DNA of 64,000 nt from Lachnospiraceae bacterium (GTDB taxonomy: Bacteria; Bacillota; Clostridia; Lachnospirales; Lachnospiraceae). The DNA is taken from positions 62,001 through 126,000 of the forward strand of contig CABJAW010000011.1 of the NCBI GenBank assembly GCA_902363665.1, given 5' to 3'. The translations under genes and the position numbers were made by a program. How positions within the stretch are numbered: the first letter of the stretch is position 1; every line of letters begins with the position of its first letter. The notes beneath the pieces are model-generated. The model was given only the letters and a program-made list of their open reading frames with translations, did no database searches and had not been told where the DNA came from. Positions 6,513 through 16,713 of the stretch are shown here, in pieces.

Positions 6513-9500
6513 AAATGCGATTTAAAAGATTCTTGTCAGGATTTATGGCAGTTGCAACTTTGGCGTCTGTTATCGTTCAACCAGTCACGGTTTCTGCTTC
6601 TGAATTAGAACCAGAGCCAACTTCATTTGAACAGCAATATCCGGAACTGCAGGATGTGCAGGATACTCTTGATAAAGATGAAATTGTGGAAGCAAAGGAT
6701 ATTGAGATTCCCTATGGAGAAGAATTTGAGGTGGAAGTCGATCTGTCCGGTATAGAGGGCGTGAATGAAAAAAAGGTGAAAGTTTTATTCCATGAAGCAA
6801 AGAGTGAAGCCGGTACAGATTTTGACGCACATACACCGGATACCTACAAAGCTGTCTATGCAGTAGAGCCAGTCAGCGGTCACCCAGCTTACAGAGTAAG
6901 CAGAAACATTACGGTAAAAGAGCCAGAAACAGAAGAACAGACAAAGAGTTCTTCTGAAAATACAGTTGGTGAAGGAAATGCCGGTGAAACAGAAGATTCC
7001 GGTAATGCGGAGGAAGATGCTGATTCGGACAGGGCAAAAGAGATTGTGACTGATCTTACAGATGGACAGGAAGTAACAACAGATGAAGAATCTGGTCTGA
7101 CTGTTTCAGAAGTAATGGATCAGGCAGAAAATGAAGGAATTGACTTGTATGAGATGGAGCCGGGTGAAACAGTGACATTTATGGCGGCAGCAGGAAATGC
7201 AAGAAGTTCACAACAGGTTTCAGTGACAAGAGGTGCCGAATACCGATATGCGGATTATGGTTATGGAACTTATCTGACGTATCAGTATACCGTAAAATTC
7301 GGTAATGTGTCCGCCACAGCTTATTGTGTACAGCCGTCCAAACCGGGACCTGGTACGGGAACATATACAATCAATAAGGTTGGGGATGGCAAAGCACTGG
7401 CTAAAGTATGCTACTATGGCACAAAAGCCTCTGGCGATGATGGATTTTTTACAGAAGAAAATGGCTATGGAAACCTGAGTGCAGGAGCCAGATTTATTCT
7501 GGTACATCTTGCTGCGTCATATGCGAATGGCAGTTCCGATGCTTTTTCTGGTGCAAACACTACTGCACAGAATCTTGCGAAAAAACTTTATAATTATTGT
7601 ATTTCTCAGCCAGATATTCCGGATGTGGCAATGTCTTTTTCAGATGCAGATGTGACAGCTTATGTAGATGGCAACAGCCAGAGAACAAAGGAAATCACTT
7701 TTAAAGCAGATGAACTGCAGAGTATCACAATGAAACTCCCAAGTGGTGTGAAACTCCATAACGTGACAACCGGAAAGACAAGCAAAGCTGGCGAAGCAGT
7801 GGAAATCAGTGGTGGAACCAAGTTTTACTTATCTGCACCTCTTACACAGGTACAGGATGTCGCAGGAAACTGGTCTGCAACGATGAAAGGCAGTGTAACA
7901 AAAGATTATTCTGCGTATAAGATCAGTACCGGATCTGGTTCACAGGACCTGGCACTGGTATTTGGTGAAGGTGTTGATGATGAAAAATATGTGGACTTCA
8001 AAGTAACATGGGTACAGTACGCAAGTGTTAAGGTGATTAAAAGAGATGCAAAAGCAGACGCAAAGCTGGCAGGTGCCGTGTTTGGTTTATACAGTGATGC
8101 AAACTGTACAAATTTGATCACAAAGTTACCGGCAACTGATGCGAATGGGGAAGCGTCCGTACAGATCATTAAGACACAGAATACCGTATATCTGAAAGAG
8201 ATTACAGCTCCGACAGGATACCGTATCAATGCAACTGCCTACAACGTAAAACTGGAAGTCAGCAAAACAGCAACTGTGACTGTTCCGGATGAAGAACAGA
8301 TGGGCCAGCTGACTGTTTATAAAGAAGGTCAGGTTCTGACAGGTGCAGATGTCACCGAGAATGGAACAACATTTAAGTATGAGAAACGCAGACAGAAAGG
8401 TGCGATTTATGATGTGTATGCCGGGGCAGATATTAAAACTGCTTATGGTGCCAAGGTTTACAGCAAGGGTGATCTGGTCAAAGAGAATCTGACAACAGAC
8501 TCGAATGGGGCAGTCATTCTGAAAAACCTGCATCTTGGTACATATATCGTCAAAGAAAAACAGGCTCCGACCGGATTTTATAATGCCGGGGAAGAAAAGT
8601 CTGTCACTCTTTCTTATGCAGGACAGAATGTAGATGTTGTTTTTTCTGAGACAACCTTTACGAATGACAGACAGAAAGCAGAAGTGATTGTGACAAAGCA
8701 GGATAAGGATACAGAAAATCCTCTGGATGGAGGAATTTTTGGACTTTATGCAGCCAGTGACATTAAAAATGCAGATGGAACGGTTGTTGTAAAGAAAGGC
8801 ACTCTGATTGAGAAAGTGACAACTGGAAATGATGGAATGGCGAAGTTTACCGCAGACCTGCCGCTGGGATTTTCCTATGATGTAAAGGAAGTACAGGCTC
8901 CGGAAGGCTATCTGAGAAATGCGGATGATGTCTATACGTTTACTTTTTCTTATACAAACGATAAGGAAGCGAAACTGACATTTAAGCATACCTTCAGAAA
9001 CGAGCGTGTGATAGCAAAGATTTCCTTACAGAAGCAGGATAAAGAAACAAAGAAGGCTGTTCCACAGGGAGATGCTACTTTAGAAAAGGCAGTCTATGGA
9101 CTGTATGCCCGTGAGGATATTGTCCATCCGGATGGAGCAACTGGTGTGATCTACAAAGCAGGCGAGCAGGTTGCCACTCTCACAACAGATAAGAATGGAC
9201 AGGCTTCCGTAGATGGATTATACCTTGGTAATTACTATGTAAAAGAGATTACTCCGCCAACGGGTTACCTGGCAGATGAAGAAGAACATGATCTGGTCTG
9301 CAACTACGATGGTGATCTTGTAGCGGAAGTGAAGCGTGACTGTCTGTCTCTGGAACAGGTGATGAAGCAGCCATTTGAGATTATCAAGGCAGCGAACAAC
9401 GGAAAGACAGATGCCGATTTACTGAAAGGTGCAGGATTTACCGCTTATCTGGTATCATCCCTGACAGTAAAAGAAGATGGCAGCTATGACTTTGATTCTG

Positions 9501-12499
9501 TCAAGCCGGTAGTGATAGGGGAAAATGGTGCAACAGAGATCTTTACGGATGAGAAAGGGTATGCCCGCAGTATTGCACTTCCTTATGGAACTTACATCGT
9601 CCGTGAAACAACCACGCCACATAATTACACTCCGGTCAATGATTTCATCGTGCAGATTACGGAAAATCATCCGACTACACCGCAGGTATGGAGAGTGCTG
9701 CTTGACAAAGAGTTTGAAGCAAAGCTGAAGATCATCAAACAGGACGATGAGACAAAGAAAGCAGTGCTTCAGAAGAATACAGAGTTTAAGATTTTTAACC
9801 TGGATACAGAAAAGTATGTGGAACAGGTAACAACCTATCCGACGACGGTAAAACACAAATCTTATTTTACAGATGAGCAGGGATACTTAATCCTTCCACA
9901 GAATCTGAAAATTGGACATTACCGTATTGAGGAAGTGAACGCACCTTATGGATATACGCTCAATGAGAATTACTATGAGGTGAATGTAGATTCCAATACA
10001 GCATATCAGATGGACGGAACTTCCGGCGATGTGATCATCGAGATTGTATACGAGAATCATCCGGTTAAGGGAGAACTGAACATCGTAAAACAGGGTAAGG
10101 TCTTAAATGGTTATAAAGATGACTTTACTTATCAGAAAGAAACTCTGGAGGGAGCAGTCTTTGAGATGTATGCTGCAGAAGATATTTATACAGCAGACTT
10201 CCAGAAAGATGATAACGGAAACCGTATCCTGGAGTATGCTTCCGGGGAACTGGTAGGAACTGTTACCACGGATAAGGATGGAAAGGCACAGATCACCGAC
10301 CTTCCACTTGGAACCTATAAGATTGTTGAAAAGACAGCACCAGAGGGCTTTGTGTTAAACGAAGAAGCACAGACAGTAACATTTGAATACAAAGACCAGA
10401 AAACACCAGTCATCGAGCAGACAGCAACTTTTGAGAATGACCGTCAGAAAGTGGAAGTGTCCGTAGTAAAACAGGATGCAGAGACAGAAACGGTTGTGGC
10501 AGGTGCAGAGTTTGGCATCTATGCAAAAGAAGATATTCTGACACATGAAGAAGTGATTGTGAAGGCAGATACCTTACTTGGAAAAGCAGTCAGTGGGGAA
10601 GATGGAAGGGCAGTATTTGACGTTGACCTTCCATTTGGTACTTACTATATCAAAGAACTTGCAGCTCCGGCAGGGTATGTCTCTTCTTTTGAGACTTTGG
10701 AAGTGACTGCCAAATATCAGGGACAGGATGTGAAAGTGGTAGAGCTGGAATCTGTATTTAAGAACCAGCTGACAAAAGTAACCTTTACGAAGTCCGATAT
10801 TACGACAGGCGTGGAACTTTCCGGGGCAACGCTTACGGTGCTTGATAAGGATGGAAATGTGGTAGATACATGGAAGTCTGTAAAGGGTGAGGAACATCTG
10901 ATTGAAAGACTCACAGCCGGGGAGACGTATACCCTTCGTGAAGAAATGGCTCCTTATGGCTATCTGATGGCGGAAGAAGTTTCTTTTACTGTGGACGATA
11001 CTGCCGAGATCCAGAAGGTAGAGATGAAAGATGCAGTGCCAACCGGAACACTTATCATCAATAAAAAAGGTGAGTTCCTGGAGAAAGTATCTGCACTGGA
11101 TTCCATTGGCGGATGGATGAAGCATCTGTTTGAATATCTTTCCGGTTCCCTGAAAGAGGTTACTTTTGAGGTTTATGCCTTAGAAGATATAAAAGCAGCG
11201 GATGGCGAGAGTGAAGATTACTACAAGAAAGATGCACTGGTAGCAACGATCACGACGGATGAAACAGGCGTGGCAAAACTGACAGACCTTCCTCTTGGCA
11301 AATACTATGTCAAAGAGAAAGAGACAGCAAGTGGATATGTCTTGGATGGAGAAACTCGTGAAGTAGATTTGACTTACCGTGACCAGAATACCGCAGTTGT
11401 TACTTATTCCGCTGACTGGCAGAACAAACGTCAGAAGGCAGAAGTGAACGTGCTAAAGAAAGAAAAAGATTCCGACCGTGTACTGGAAGGGGCTGTATTT
11501 GCCCTGTGCAATAAAGAAGATATTGTCAATGCAAAAGGCGATGTGATCCTGAAAGCAAATACGGTTATTGAGGAGCAGGCTACGGATAAGGAAGGAAAAC
11601 TGACCTTTACGGCAGATCTGCCACTTGGCTATACCTACTATGTGAAAGAAACTTCCCCGGCACCGGGATTTGCGACAACAGACCAGGTACAGGAATTTAC
11701 TTTTGAATATGGTGGGGCAGATAAGGAAACACTGTCTTATGCGTTCACTTTTGAAGATGAGCCGACAACCGTAGAGTTTACCAAAACATCCCTGACAGAC
11801 GGAAAGGAGATTGAGGGAGCAAAACTAAAAGTCACAGATGAGAGTGGAAACACTGTGGATGAATGGACTTCCGGTAAAGAAGCACATATCATCAAAGAAC
11901 TGACCGCTGGCAAGAAGTACACCATGACAGAAACACTTCCTGCGGACGGTTATGTGACAGCAGAGAGCATCACTTTTACGGTGGAAGATACCAGTGAAGT
12001 ACAGAAAGTGGAAATGAAGGATGATGTGACAAAAGTGCAGATTTCCAAGACCGATATTTCTGGTAAGGAGCTGCCAGGAGCGAAACTGACAATCCTTGAC
12101 AAAGATGGAAAGACCGTAGAAAGCTGGACATCTGAAGAAAAACCACACTATATTGAGATGCTTCCAATCGGGGAATATACCCTTCGTGAAGAAACTGCAC
12201 CGGACGGTTATCTGGTTGCAGAGGATGTAAAGTTTACGGTCAAAGATACTGGAGAAATCCAGAAGGTTGTGATGAAGGATGAGGCGAAACCGGAGGAAAC
12301 TCCAACAGAGACACCGACGGAAACACCAGAAACCACACCAACGCCGGAGACGAAAACCACAGAAGAAACAAAGAAATCGACTTCACCAAAGACAGGAGAT
12401 AATACTCCGATTCTGTTCTGGATTCTGCTTGCAGGGGCTGGAATGGCTGGTCTTGGTGGCACAGTGATTCTTCGCAAAAGAAAAAATAAGAGATCATAG
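6509..12499 (+). CDS. Sortase-anchored surface protein with thioester-like domain and many CnaB/SpaA modules
   Basis: A 1996-residue secreted protein. Residues 1-31 are a signal peptide (basic start, hydrophobic core LSGFMAVATLASVIV, VSASE cleavage region). Residues about 240-400 resemble a thioester/adhesin domain, with Cys273 in SATAYCVQPSKPG and a later LVHLAASYANG; the glutamine partner was not identified. From about 500 onward there are roughly 13 CnaB (SpaA-type) modules, each ending in a motif like YVKEITAPTGY, whose glutamate belongs to the isopeptide-forming set. A Thr/Pro/Glu spacer precedes a SPKTG sorting signal (1959-1963), a hydrophobic segment and a basic tail. It is probably an adhesin that promotes donor-recipient contact. 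It sits directly before the transfer genes. SPKTG differs from canonical LPXTG. Confidence 0.92.
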   Translation: MKMRFKRFLSGFMAVATLASVIVQPVTVSASELEPEPTSFEQQYPELQDVQDTLDKDEIVEAKDIEIPYGEEFEVEVDLSGIEGVNEKKVKVLFHEAKSEAGTDFDAHTPDTYKAVYAVEPVSGHPAYRVSRNITVKEPETEEQTKSSSENTVGEGNAGETEDSGNAEEDADSDRAKEIVTDLTDGQEVTTDEESGLTVSEVMDQAENEGIDLYEMEPGETVTFMAAAGNARSSQQVSVTRGAEYRYADYGYGTYLTYQYTVKFGNVSATAYCVQPSKPGPGTGTYTINKVGDGKALAKVCYYGTKASGDDGFFTEENGYGNLSAGARFILVHLAASYANGSSDAFSGANTTAQNLAKKLYNYCISQPDIPDVAMSFSDADVTAYVDGNSQRTKEITFKADELQSITMKLPSGVKLHNVTTGKTSKAGEAVEISGGTKFYLSAPLTQVQDVAGNWSATMKGSVTKDYSAYKISTGSGSQDLALVFGEGVDDEKYVDFKVTWVQYASVKVIKRDAKADAKLAGAVFGLYSDANCTNLITKLPATDANGEASVQIIKTQNTVYLKEITAPTGYRINATAYNVKLEVSKTATVTVPDEEQMGQLTVYKEGQVLTGADVTENGTTFKYEKRRQKGAIYDVYAGADIKTAYGAKVYSKGDLVKENLTTDSNGAVILKNLHLGTYIVKEKQAPTGFYNAGEEKSVTLSYAGQNVDVVFSETTFTNDRQKAEVIVTKQDKDTENPLDGGIFGLYAASDIKNADGTVVVKKGTLIEKVTTGNDGMAKFTADLPLGFSYDVKEVQAPEGYLRNADDVYTFTFSYTNDKEAKLTFKHTFRNERVIAKISLQKQDKETKKAVPQGDATLEKAVYGLYAREDIVHPDGATGVIYKAGEQVATLTTDKNGQASVDGLYLGNYYVKEITPPTGYLADEEEHDLVCNYDGDLVAEVKRDCLSLEQVMKQPFEIIKAANNGKTDADLLKGAGFTAYLVSSLTVKEDGSYDFDSVKPVVIGENGATEIFTDEKGYARSIALPYGTYIVRETTTPHNYTPVNDFIVQITENHPTTPQVWRVLLDKEFEAKLKIIKQDDETKKAVLQKNTEFKIFNLDTEKYVEQVTTYPTTVKHKSYFTDEQGYLILPQNLKIGHYRIEEVNAPYGYTLNENYYEVNVDSNTAYQMDGTSGDVIIEIVYENHPVKGELNIVKQGKVLNGYKDDFTYQKETLEGAVFEMYAAEDIYTADFQKDDNGNRILEYASGELVGTVTTDKDGKAQITDLPLGTYKIVEKTAPEGFVLNEEAQTVTFEYKDQKTPVIEQTATFENDRQKVEVSVVKQDAETETVVAGAEFGIYAKEDILTHEEVIVKADTLLGKAVSGEDGRAVFDVDLPFGTYYIKELAAPAGYVSSFETLEVTAKYQGQDVKVVELESVFKNQLTKVTFTKSDITTGVELSGATLTVLDKDGNVVDTWKSVKGEEHLIERLTAGETYTLREEMAPYGYLMAEEVSFTVDDTAEIQKVEMKDAVPTGTLIINKKGEFLEKVSALDSIGGWMKHLFEYLSGSLKEVTFEVYALEDIKAADGESEDYYKKDALVATITTDETGVAKLTDLPLGKYYVKEKETASGYVLDGETREVDLTYRDQNTAVVTYSADWQNKRQKAEVNVLKKEKDSDRVLEGAVFALCNKEDIVNAKGDVILKANTVIEEQATDKEGKLTFTADLPLGYTYYVKETSPAPGFATTDQVQEFTFEYGGADKETLSYAFTFEDEPTTVEFTKTSLTDGKEIEGAKLKVTDESGNTVDEWTSGKEAHIIKELTAGKKYTMTETLPADGYVTAESITFTVEDTSEVQKVEMKDDVTKVQISKTDISGKELPGAKLTILDKDGKTVESWTSEEKPHYIEMLPIGEYTLREETAPDGYLVAEDVKFTVKDTGEIQKVVMKDEAKPEETPTETPTETPETTPTPETKTTEETKKSTSPKTGDNTPILFWILLAGAGMAGLGGTVILRKRKNKRS

Positions 12500-12518
12500 G
12501 ATTTTTCAGTAATGGATG

Positions 12519-12556
12519 AGGGCATTTATGGACACAGGATTCATAGATGCCCTTTT
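12519..12556 (+). terminator. Hairpin terminator after the surface-protein gene
   Basis: AGGGCATTTATG (12519-12530) pairs with CATAGATGCCCT (12542-12553) over 12 positions including one G-T pair, with an 11-nt loop and a short T run. It separates the very large adhesin gene from the transfer genes, perhaps as an attenuator rather than a full stop. Confidence 0.65.
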
Positions 12557-12591
12557 GAAAAATTTCAAGAGATGTGAAGGGAGAAAAGAAG

Positions 12592-12744
12592 ATGACAAAA
12601 ACAGTATTGATCGTTGCTGCGGCTGCAGTATTTCTGGTATATGGATTTGTCCTTTGGTGCTGTATCAAAGTGGGGGCGGAATCAGAAAAAGAATATATGA
12701 AACTGGCAGAAAAGAGAGGAAAGGAGCAGCAATGTGATAAATGA
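12592..12744 (+). CDS. Small single-pass membrane protein
   Basis: A 50-residue reading frame starting at ATG 12592, with GAAGGGAG upstream. Residues about 4-25 are a single hydrophobic segment (VLIVAAAAVFLVYGFVLWCC), followed by a charged tail (ESEKEYMKLAEKR). It is located immediately before pcfB, which suggests a role in the mating machinery or in regulating it. I do not recognise the family. The codon pattern and ribosome binding site support it as real. Confidence 0.65.
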   Translation: MTKTVLIVAAAAVFLVYGFVLWCCIKVGAESEKEYMKLAEKRGKEQQCDK

Positions 12745-12783
12745 GGATAAGACAGCAGTGAGAGAAGAAAGGGCGTGGTGTGA

Positions 12784-13311
12784 TTGCAGGATGAAGTGAA
12801 TGAGAAAACAGTCTCACTTTGTATCCGCTGTGGCAAGGTCACTGCCAACTTGCTGAAAGCTGCCATGGTAAAGGCTCTTGCAAAGATGGAGCAGGAGAAA
12901 AAACAGCAGGGACAGAAAACAAACCAGAAGCAGCCCCAGAAGGAAAAGGAGGATAAGACCTACAAGGGAAAACAGAGCCTTGATAAGCTGATGAAGCAGA
13001 ATGTACAGCTGTCCAACATTGAGATCACAGATGGAAACATCAAGTCTTTTGAACGGGTAGCAAAGAAGTACAGCATTGATTTCAGCCTGAAAAAAGATGT
13101 GACTGCGGACCCGCCAAGATACTATGTGTTCTTTAAGGCAAGGGATGCTGATGTGATGACTGCCGCTTTTAAGGAATACACGGGCAAGTCTCTGAATAAG
13201 GACAAAAAACCATCTGTGAGGAAGAAGTTACAGCAGGCAATCACCAAATCGCTTGCAAAGCACAGGGAACTGGAGAAAACAAAAGGAAAGGAGAAGGAGC
13301 CGTCATTATGA
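12784..13311 (+). CDS. PcfB-family (DUF3801) conjugation protein
   Basis: A 175-residue cytoplasmic protein. The N-terminus (MQDEVNEKTVSLCIRCGKVT) and the central SNIEITDGNIKSFERVAKKY fit the PcfB/DUF3801 family, which accompanies VirD4-type coupling proteins in Gram-positive conjugation systems. In pCF10, PcfB is known to be an accessory to the relaxase. The start is TTG at 12784, chosen because the protein then begins as family members do and AAAGGGCG lies upstream. The last codons overlap the virD4 start (ATGA), indicating tight coupling with the coupling protein. The tail is highly basic. Confidence 0.85.
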   Translation: MQDEVNEKTVSLCIRCGKVTANLLKAAMVKALAKMEQEKKQQGQKTNQKQPQKEKEDKTYKGKQSLDKLMKQNVQLSNIEITDGNIKSFERVAKKYSIDFSLKKDVTADPPRYYVFFKARDADVMTAAFKEYTGKSLNKDKKPSVRKKLQQAITKSLAKHRELEKTKGKEKEPSL

Positions 13312-14327
13312 GCAGATTACAGAAGTTGCTTGGTGTAGGAAAAGGATACCTGGAGAGATTACCGCCGGTGGATGTACATAAGCTGCTTCGGATTGTTCTG
13401 ATGAATCTTACATATATCGTGATCTTTTATGTGGGAAATAAGCTGGCATGGTTATATCAATACTGTGTAGGTGATTCCATGATAGAAAGACTGATGGTAC
13501 TGATCTTAAATTTCCAGATGGCATTTAGCAGGATTCTCCCAAGTATGCATAAAAATGAATTGCTGGTTGGGATTACTGGAGCCGTGGCAGTGAAGCTCAT
13601 GGTCTACATGAAAGGAAAAAATGCCAAAAAGTTCCGGCAGGGAGTGGAGTATGGTTCGGCAAGATGGGGGACGGCAAAAGACATTGCACCCTTTATCGAC
13701 CCGGTATTTGAAAACAATATCCTGCTGACCATGACGGAACGGCTGACCATGAATGGCAGACCAAAGAATCCGAAATTTGCAAGGAACAAGAACGTGATTG
13801 TAATTGGCGGATCTGGTTCCGGAAAGACCCGGTTTTATGTAAAACCAAATCTAATGCAGATGGGAAAATATATCAGCTATGTGGTCACGGACCCCAAGGG
13901 AACGATCATCATTGAGTGCGGAAAGATGCTGGTACGCCATGGATATAAAGTGAAAGTATTGAATACGATCAATTTTTCCAAGAGTATGCATTATAACCCG
14001 TTCCACTATATCCATTCAGAAAAAGATATTCTGAAACTGGTGAATACTATCATGGTAAACACCAAAGGAGAAGGGGAGAAGTCCAGTGAGGATTTCTGGA
14101 CGAAGGCAGAAAGGCTTCTGTACTGTGCATTGATTGGCTATATCTGGTATGAAGCACCGGAGGAGGAACAGAACTTTGCGACACTGCTTGAATTTATCAA
14201 TGCATCGGAAACAAGGGAAGATGATGAGACATTTAAAAATGCAGTAGATATGCTGTTTGAGGAACTGGAGAAAGAAGAACCGGAACACTTTGCAGTACGT
14301 CAGTATAAAAAATATAAATTAGCCGCC
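13308..14327 (+). pseudogene. 5' part of VirD4-type coupling protein gene, interrupted by element A
   Basis: The first 340 codons encode the N-terminal membrane segments (VLMNLTYIVIFYVGNKLAW and a second near residue 75) and the P-loop of a TraG/VirD4 ATPase (GGSGSGKT, residues 167-174). At 14328-14329 the frame runs into element A and ends at 14414 after 27 foreign codons. The remaining 291 codons are found at 22181-23056. VirD4 proteins bring relaxase-DNA complexes to the type IV secretion channel and need both Walker motifs, so this fragment alone should not work. The gene starts inside the pcfB stop (ATGA). Confidence 0.95.
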
Positions 14328-14343
14328 GGTGTTATATGCTCTA

Positions 14344-14377
14344 AGAGACTTCTTAATCAAGCGGTTTGGAAGTCTCT
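14344..14377. repeat. Inverted repeat near the left end of element A
   Basis: AGAGACTTC (14344-14352) and GAAGTCTCT (14369-14377) form a perfect 9-bp inverted repeat 15 bp inside the left end, between the crossover site and the recombinase start. The right end begins, read inward, with AGAGAC as well. It is a plausible recombinase-binding region or a hairpin limiting read-through from virD4. Confidence 0.5.
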
Positions 14378-14417
14378 CAGAACACACAGCCTAAAAACGC
14401 AGAAAGGAGCGTAAGCC

Positions 14418-16289
14418 ATGAGAAGAAACGAAAAAATCACTGCTCTTTATGAGAGATTGAGCCGAGACGATGACCTGCAAGGCGAGAGCAACAGCATATC
14501 GAACCAGAAGAAGCTGCTTGAAGAATATGCTGACCGTCAGGGCTTTTCTAACACAGTCCATTTTACTGATGACGGTATCAGTGGGACTTGTTTCGACCGC
14601 CCCGGATTTCTGGCAATGATGAAAGAAGTGGAAGCCGGGAATGTGGAATACCTTTGTATCAAGGACATGAGCCGACTGGGGCGTGACTATCTGAAAGTCG
14701 GTCAGATTATGGAGATACTGCGTCAGAGTGGTGTCCGCTTAATTGCCATCAATGACGGTGTGGACAGCGCCAGAGGGGACGATGATTTTACCCCGTTCCG
14801 CAACATCATGAACGAATTTTTCGCCAGAGACACCAGCCGTAAAATCCGTTCCACTTTCCAGTCCAAAGGCAAGTCCGGCAAACACCTCACAGGGACAGTC
14901 ATTTACGGCTACCTCTGGAATGAAAACAGAACCCAGTGGTTCGTTGACCCGGAAGCAGCCAGGGTGGTAAAGCGTATCTTTGCCATGACGATTGACGGTT
15001 TCGGACCATATCAGATTGCTAAAAAGCTGTCAGAGGAAAAAATCCTTATTCCGTCCGCTTACCTTGCACAGTTTGGCGAGGGCGTGAACAAGAACAAGAT
15101 CTTCAAAGATGTGTACGGTTGGGGATCTTCTTCTATTGTGGAAATCCTCAAAAAGCATGAGTATCTGGGGCATACAGTCAACTTCAAGACCCGAAAGCAT
15201 TTCAAGGACAAGAAAAGCCATTATGTGCCGGAGGATGAATGGACGATTTTTGAACATACCCATGAACCCATCATCGACCAGCCCACCTTTGACCTTGTGC
15301 AGAAAATACGGGGGAATGTCAGACGCTACCCAAACGGCTGGGGCGAAGCTGCTCCCCTCACTGGCTTGCTTTATTGTGCCGACTGCGGCGGCAAGATGTA
15401 TGTCCACCGCACCAACAACGGCAAGCGTATTTCTCAATATACCTGTTCCCAATACAGCAAAGTCCCGGTTGGAAAGCTCTGCACCACACAGCACCGTATC
15501 AATGAAGATGTGGTACTCTCCCTTATCTCCGATATGCTCAAAGCCATTGCCGAATATGCAAAGCATGACCGAGCCGAGTTTGTCCGGGTGGTACAGGAAG
15601 CACAGTCCAGCCAGCAGACCGCAGAGGTCAGAAAACAGCGGACACGCCTTGCCGCCGCCAAGCAGAGAGTTTCCGAGCTGGAAGTTCTGCTCTGTAAGAT
15701 TTATGAGGACAACGCTCTGGGGAAGCTGCCGGACAGCCGATATGAAATACTGGACGCTCAATATGCAAAGGAGCAAAGTGAGCTGACTGCTGAAATCTCT
15801 GCTCTGGAAAAGGCAGTCAGGGGCTATGAAAAGCATGAGAAGAACGCTGACCGTTTTATCGCTCTGATTGATAAATATGAGGATTTTGACACGCTGACCG
15901 TTACCATGCTCAATGAGCTTGTCGAGAAAATCCTTGTCCATGAGCGAGAGCGAAAAGGCAGCCGGGACACCACACAAGAGGTTGAAATTTACTTCAATTT
16001 TGTTGGGCGGTTTGTTCCCCCGGCGTTTGGAGAAGTAGAGCTGACCCCGGAGGAATTAGAGGAAATCCGCAGGAAAGAGGAACGCAAGGACAGGCTTCAC
16101 CAGAACTATTTGAAGCGAAAAGCCAACGGCAAACAGAGAGAATACGAGGAACGTACCAAAGCCAGGAAAAAGGCTGAAATCGAAGCAAGAAAAGCCGCTA
16201 TCCGCACGGAGGATATTGCAAAGGGTGTGTTTATCCCGGTGAGCAGTTTAGCGCAGAGAGAGCCGCAGAAAGGAGCTAAGACCGCATGA
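14418..16289 (+). CDS. Large serine recombinase (TnpX-like) of element A
   Basis: A 623-residue site-specific recombinase. The resolvase catalytic domain has ALYERLSRDDD with the nucleophile at Ser15, followed by GISGTCFDRPGF and DMSRLGRDYLKVG. Then come the recombinase DNA-binding domain, a zinc ribbon (LLYCADCGGKMY ... TQHRI, about residues 320-360), a coiled coil (about 385-480) and a DUF4368-like C-terminus. Large serine recombinases excise and integrate elements through a two-base staggered cut, in keeping with the GG core at both ends. ATG 14418 follows AGAAAGGAG at 14400-14408. It lies 88 bp from the left end and is followed by tnpV with a 4-bp overlap. Confidence 0.95.
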   Translation: MRRNEKITALYERLSRDDDLQGESNSISNQKKLLEEYADRQGFSNTVHFTDDGISGTCFDRPGFLAMMKEVEAGNVEYLCIKDMSRLGRDYLKVGQIMEILRQSGVRLIAINDGVDSARGDDDFTPFRNIMNEFFARDTSRKIRSTFQSKGKSGKHLTGTVIYGYLWNENRTQWFVDPEAARVVKRIFAMTIDGFGPYQIAKKLSEEKILIPSAYLAQFGEGVNKNKIFKDVYGWGSSSIVEILKKHEYLGHTVNFKTRKHFKDKKSHYVPEDEWTIFEHTHEPIIDQPTFDLVQKIRGNVRRYPNGWGEAAPLTGLLYCADCGGKMYVHRTNNGKRISQYTCSQYSKVPVGKLCTTQHRINEDVVLSLISDMLKAIAEYAKHDRAEFVRVVQEAQSSQQTAEVRKQRTRLAAAKQRVSELEVLLCKIYEDNALGKLPDSRYEILDAQYAKEQSELTAEISALEKAVRGYEKHEKNADRFIALIDKYEDFDTLTVTMLNELVEKILVHERERKGSRDTTQEVEIYFNFVGRFVPPAFGEVELTPEELEEIRRKEERKDRLHQNYLKRKANGKQREYEERTKARKKAEIEARKAAIRTEDIAKGVFIPVSSLAQREPQKGAKTA

Positions 16290-16633
16290 AACTGACCTAC
16301 ACCAAACAAGGCGATTATCTCATTCCCGATATTACGATACGCCAGTCAAGAAAGGCGTTAGGGCACTACGGCAGACTTCGCAAAACCTACTTGCAGAACT
16401 TCCGCCCAATCCTCTTTAATGAACTGGTTCTTTCAGATACGCTCTTTGAGCACTGCCTTGAAATTGAGGAAACCGCCAGAAGCCGGATTGATATTATCAT
16501 GTCGGGGCTGATGAAGCAGTACAGCGTTACCGAGGAACTGAAAGCTGAAAATCAGATGGAGTGGGTGCGGCAGATGAACGCTTGCAAGGCACAGGCAGAG
16601 GAAGTTGTGAAAGCGGAGTTGATTTACGATTGA
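16286..16633 (+). CDS. tnpV: TnpV-family protein of element A
   Basis: A 115-residue protein beginning MKLTYTKQGDYLIPDI and ending in a helical segment (MEWVRQMNACKAQAEEVVK). This matches the TnpV family found next to TnpX recombinases in Tn4451-like elements; the biochemical role is unknown. It overlaps the recombinase stop by four bases (ATGA), so the two are translationally coupled. It is clearly homologous to the reading frame at 46257-46598 elsewhere in this window (same MxLTYxxxGDYLxP start and a similar MN/AEE end), which provides an internal comparison. Confidence 0.88.
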   Translation: MKLTYTKQGDYLIPDITIRQSRKALGHYGRLRKTYLQNFRPILFNELVLSDTLFEHCLEIEETARSRIDIIMSGLMKQYSVTEELKAENQMEWVRQMNACKAQAEEVVKAELIYD

Positions 16634-16638
16634 GCGAG

Positions 16639-16670
16639 AAAGTCCGGGCAGAAAACTGTTCGGACTTTTC
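16639..16670 (+). terminator. Terminator after tnpV
   Basis: AAAGTCCG (16639-16646) and CGGACTTT (16661-16668) form an 8-bp perfect stem with a 14-nt loop followed by TTTT. It lies just after the tnpV stop and before the promoter of the next gene. Confidence 0.75.
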
Positions 16671-16713
16671 CCGTCTCTCACAAAAGTTGTGGTAGAATTG
16701 TTCATAGACTTTG

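Noticed and set aside
8126..8989. 287-codon minus-strand frame inside the adhesin gene
   Set aside because: Antisense to repeated CnaB modules, improbable composition, no ribosome binding site. Treated as a shadow of the real gene.
13308..14414. VirD4 as a complete 368-residue coupling protein
   Set aside because: It lacks the Walker B half, which is found intact at 22181-23056, and its last 27 codons come from element A.
15030..15977. 315-codon minus-strand frame opposite the element A recombinase
   Set aside because: The recombinase frame has all catalytic motifs; the opposite frame has none and arises from codon bias in GC-rich DNA.
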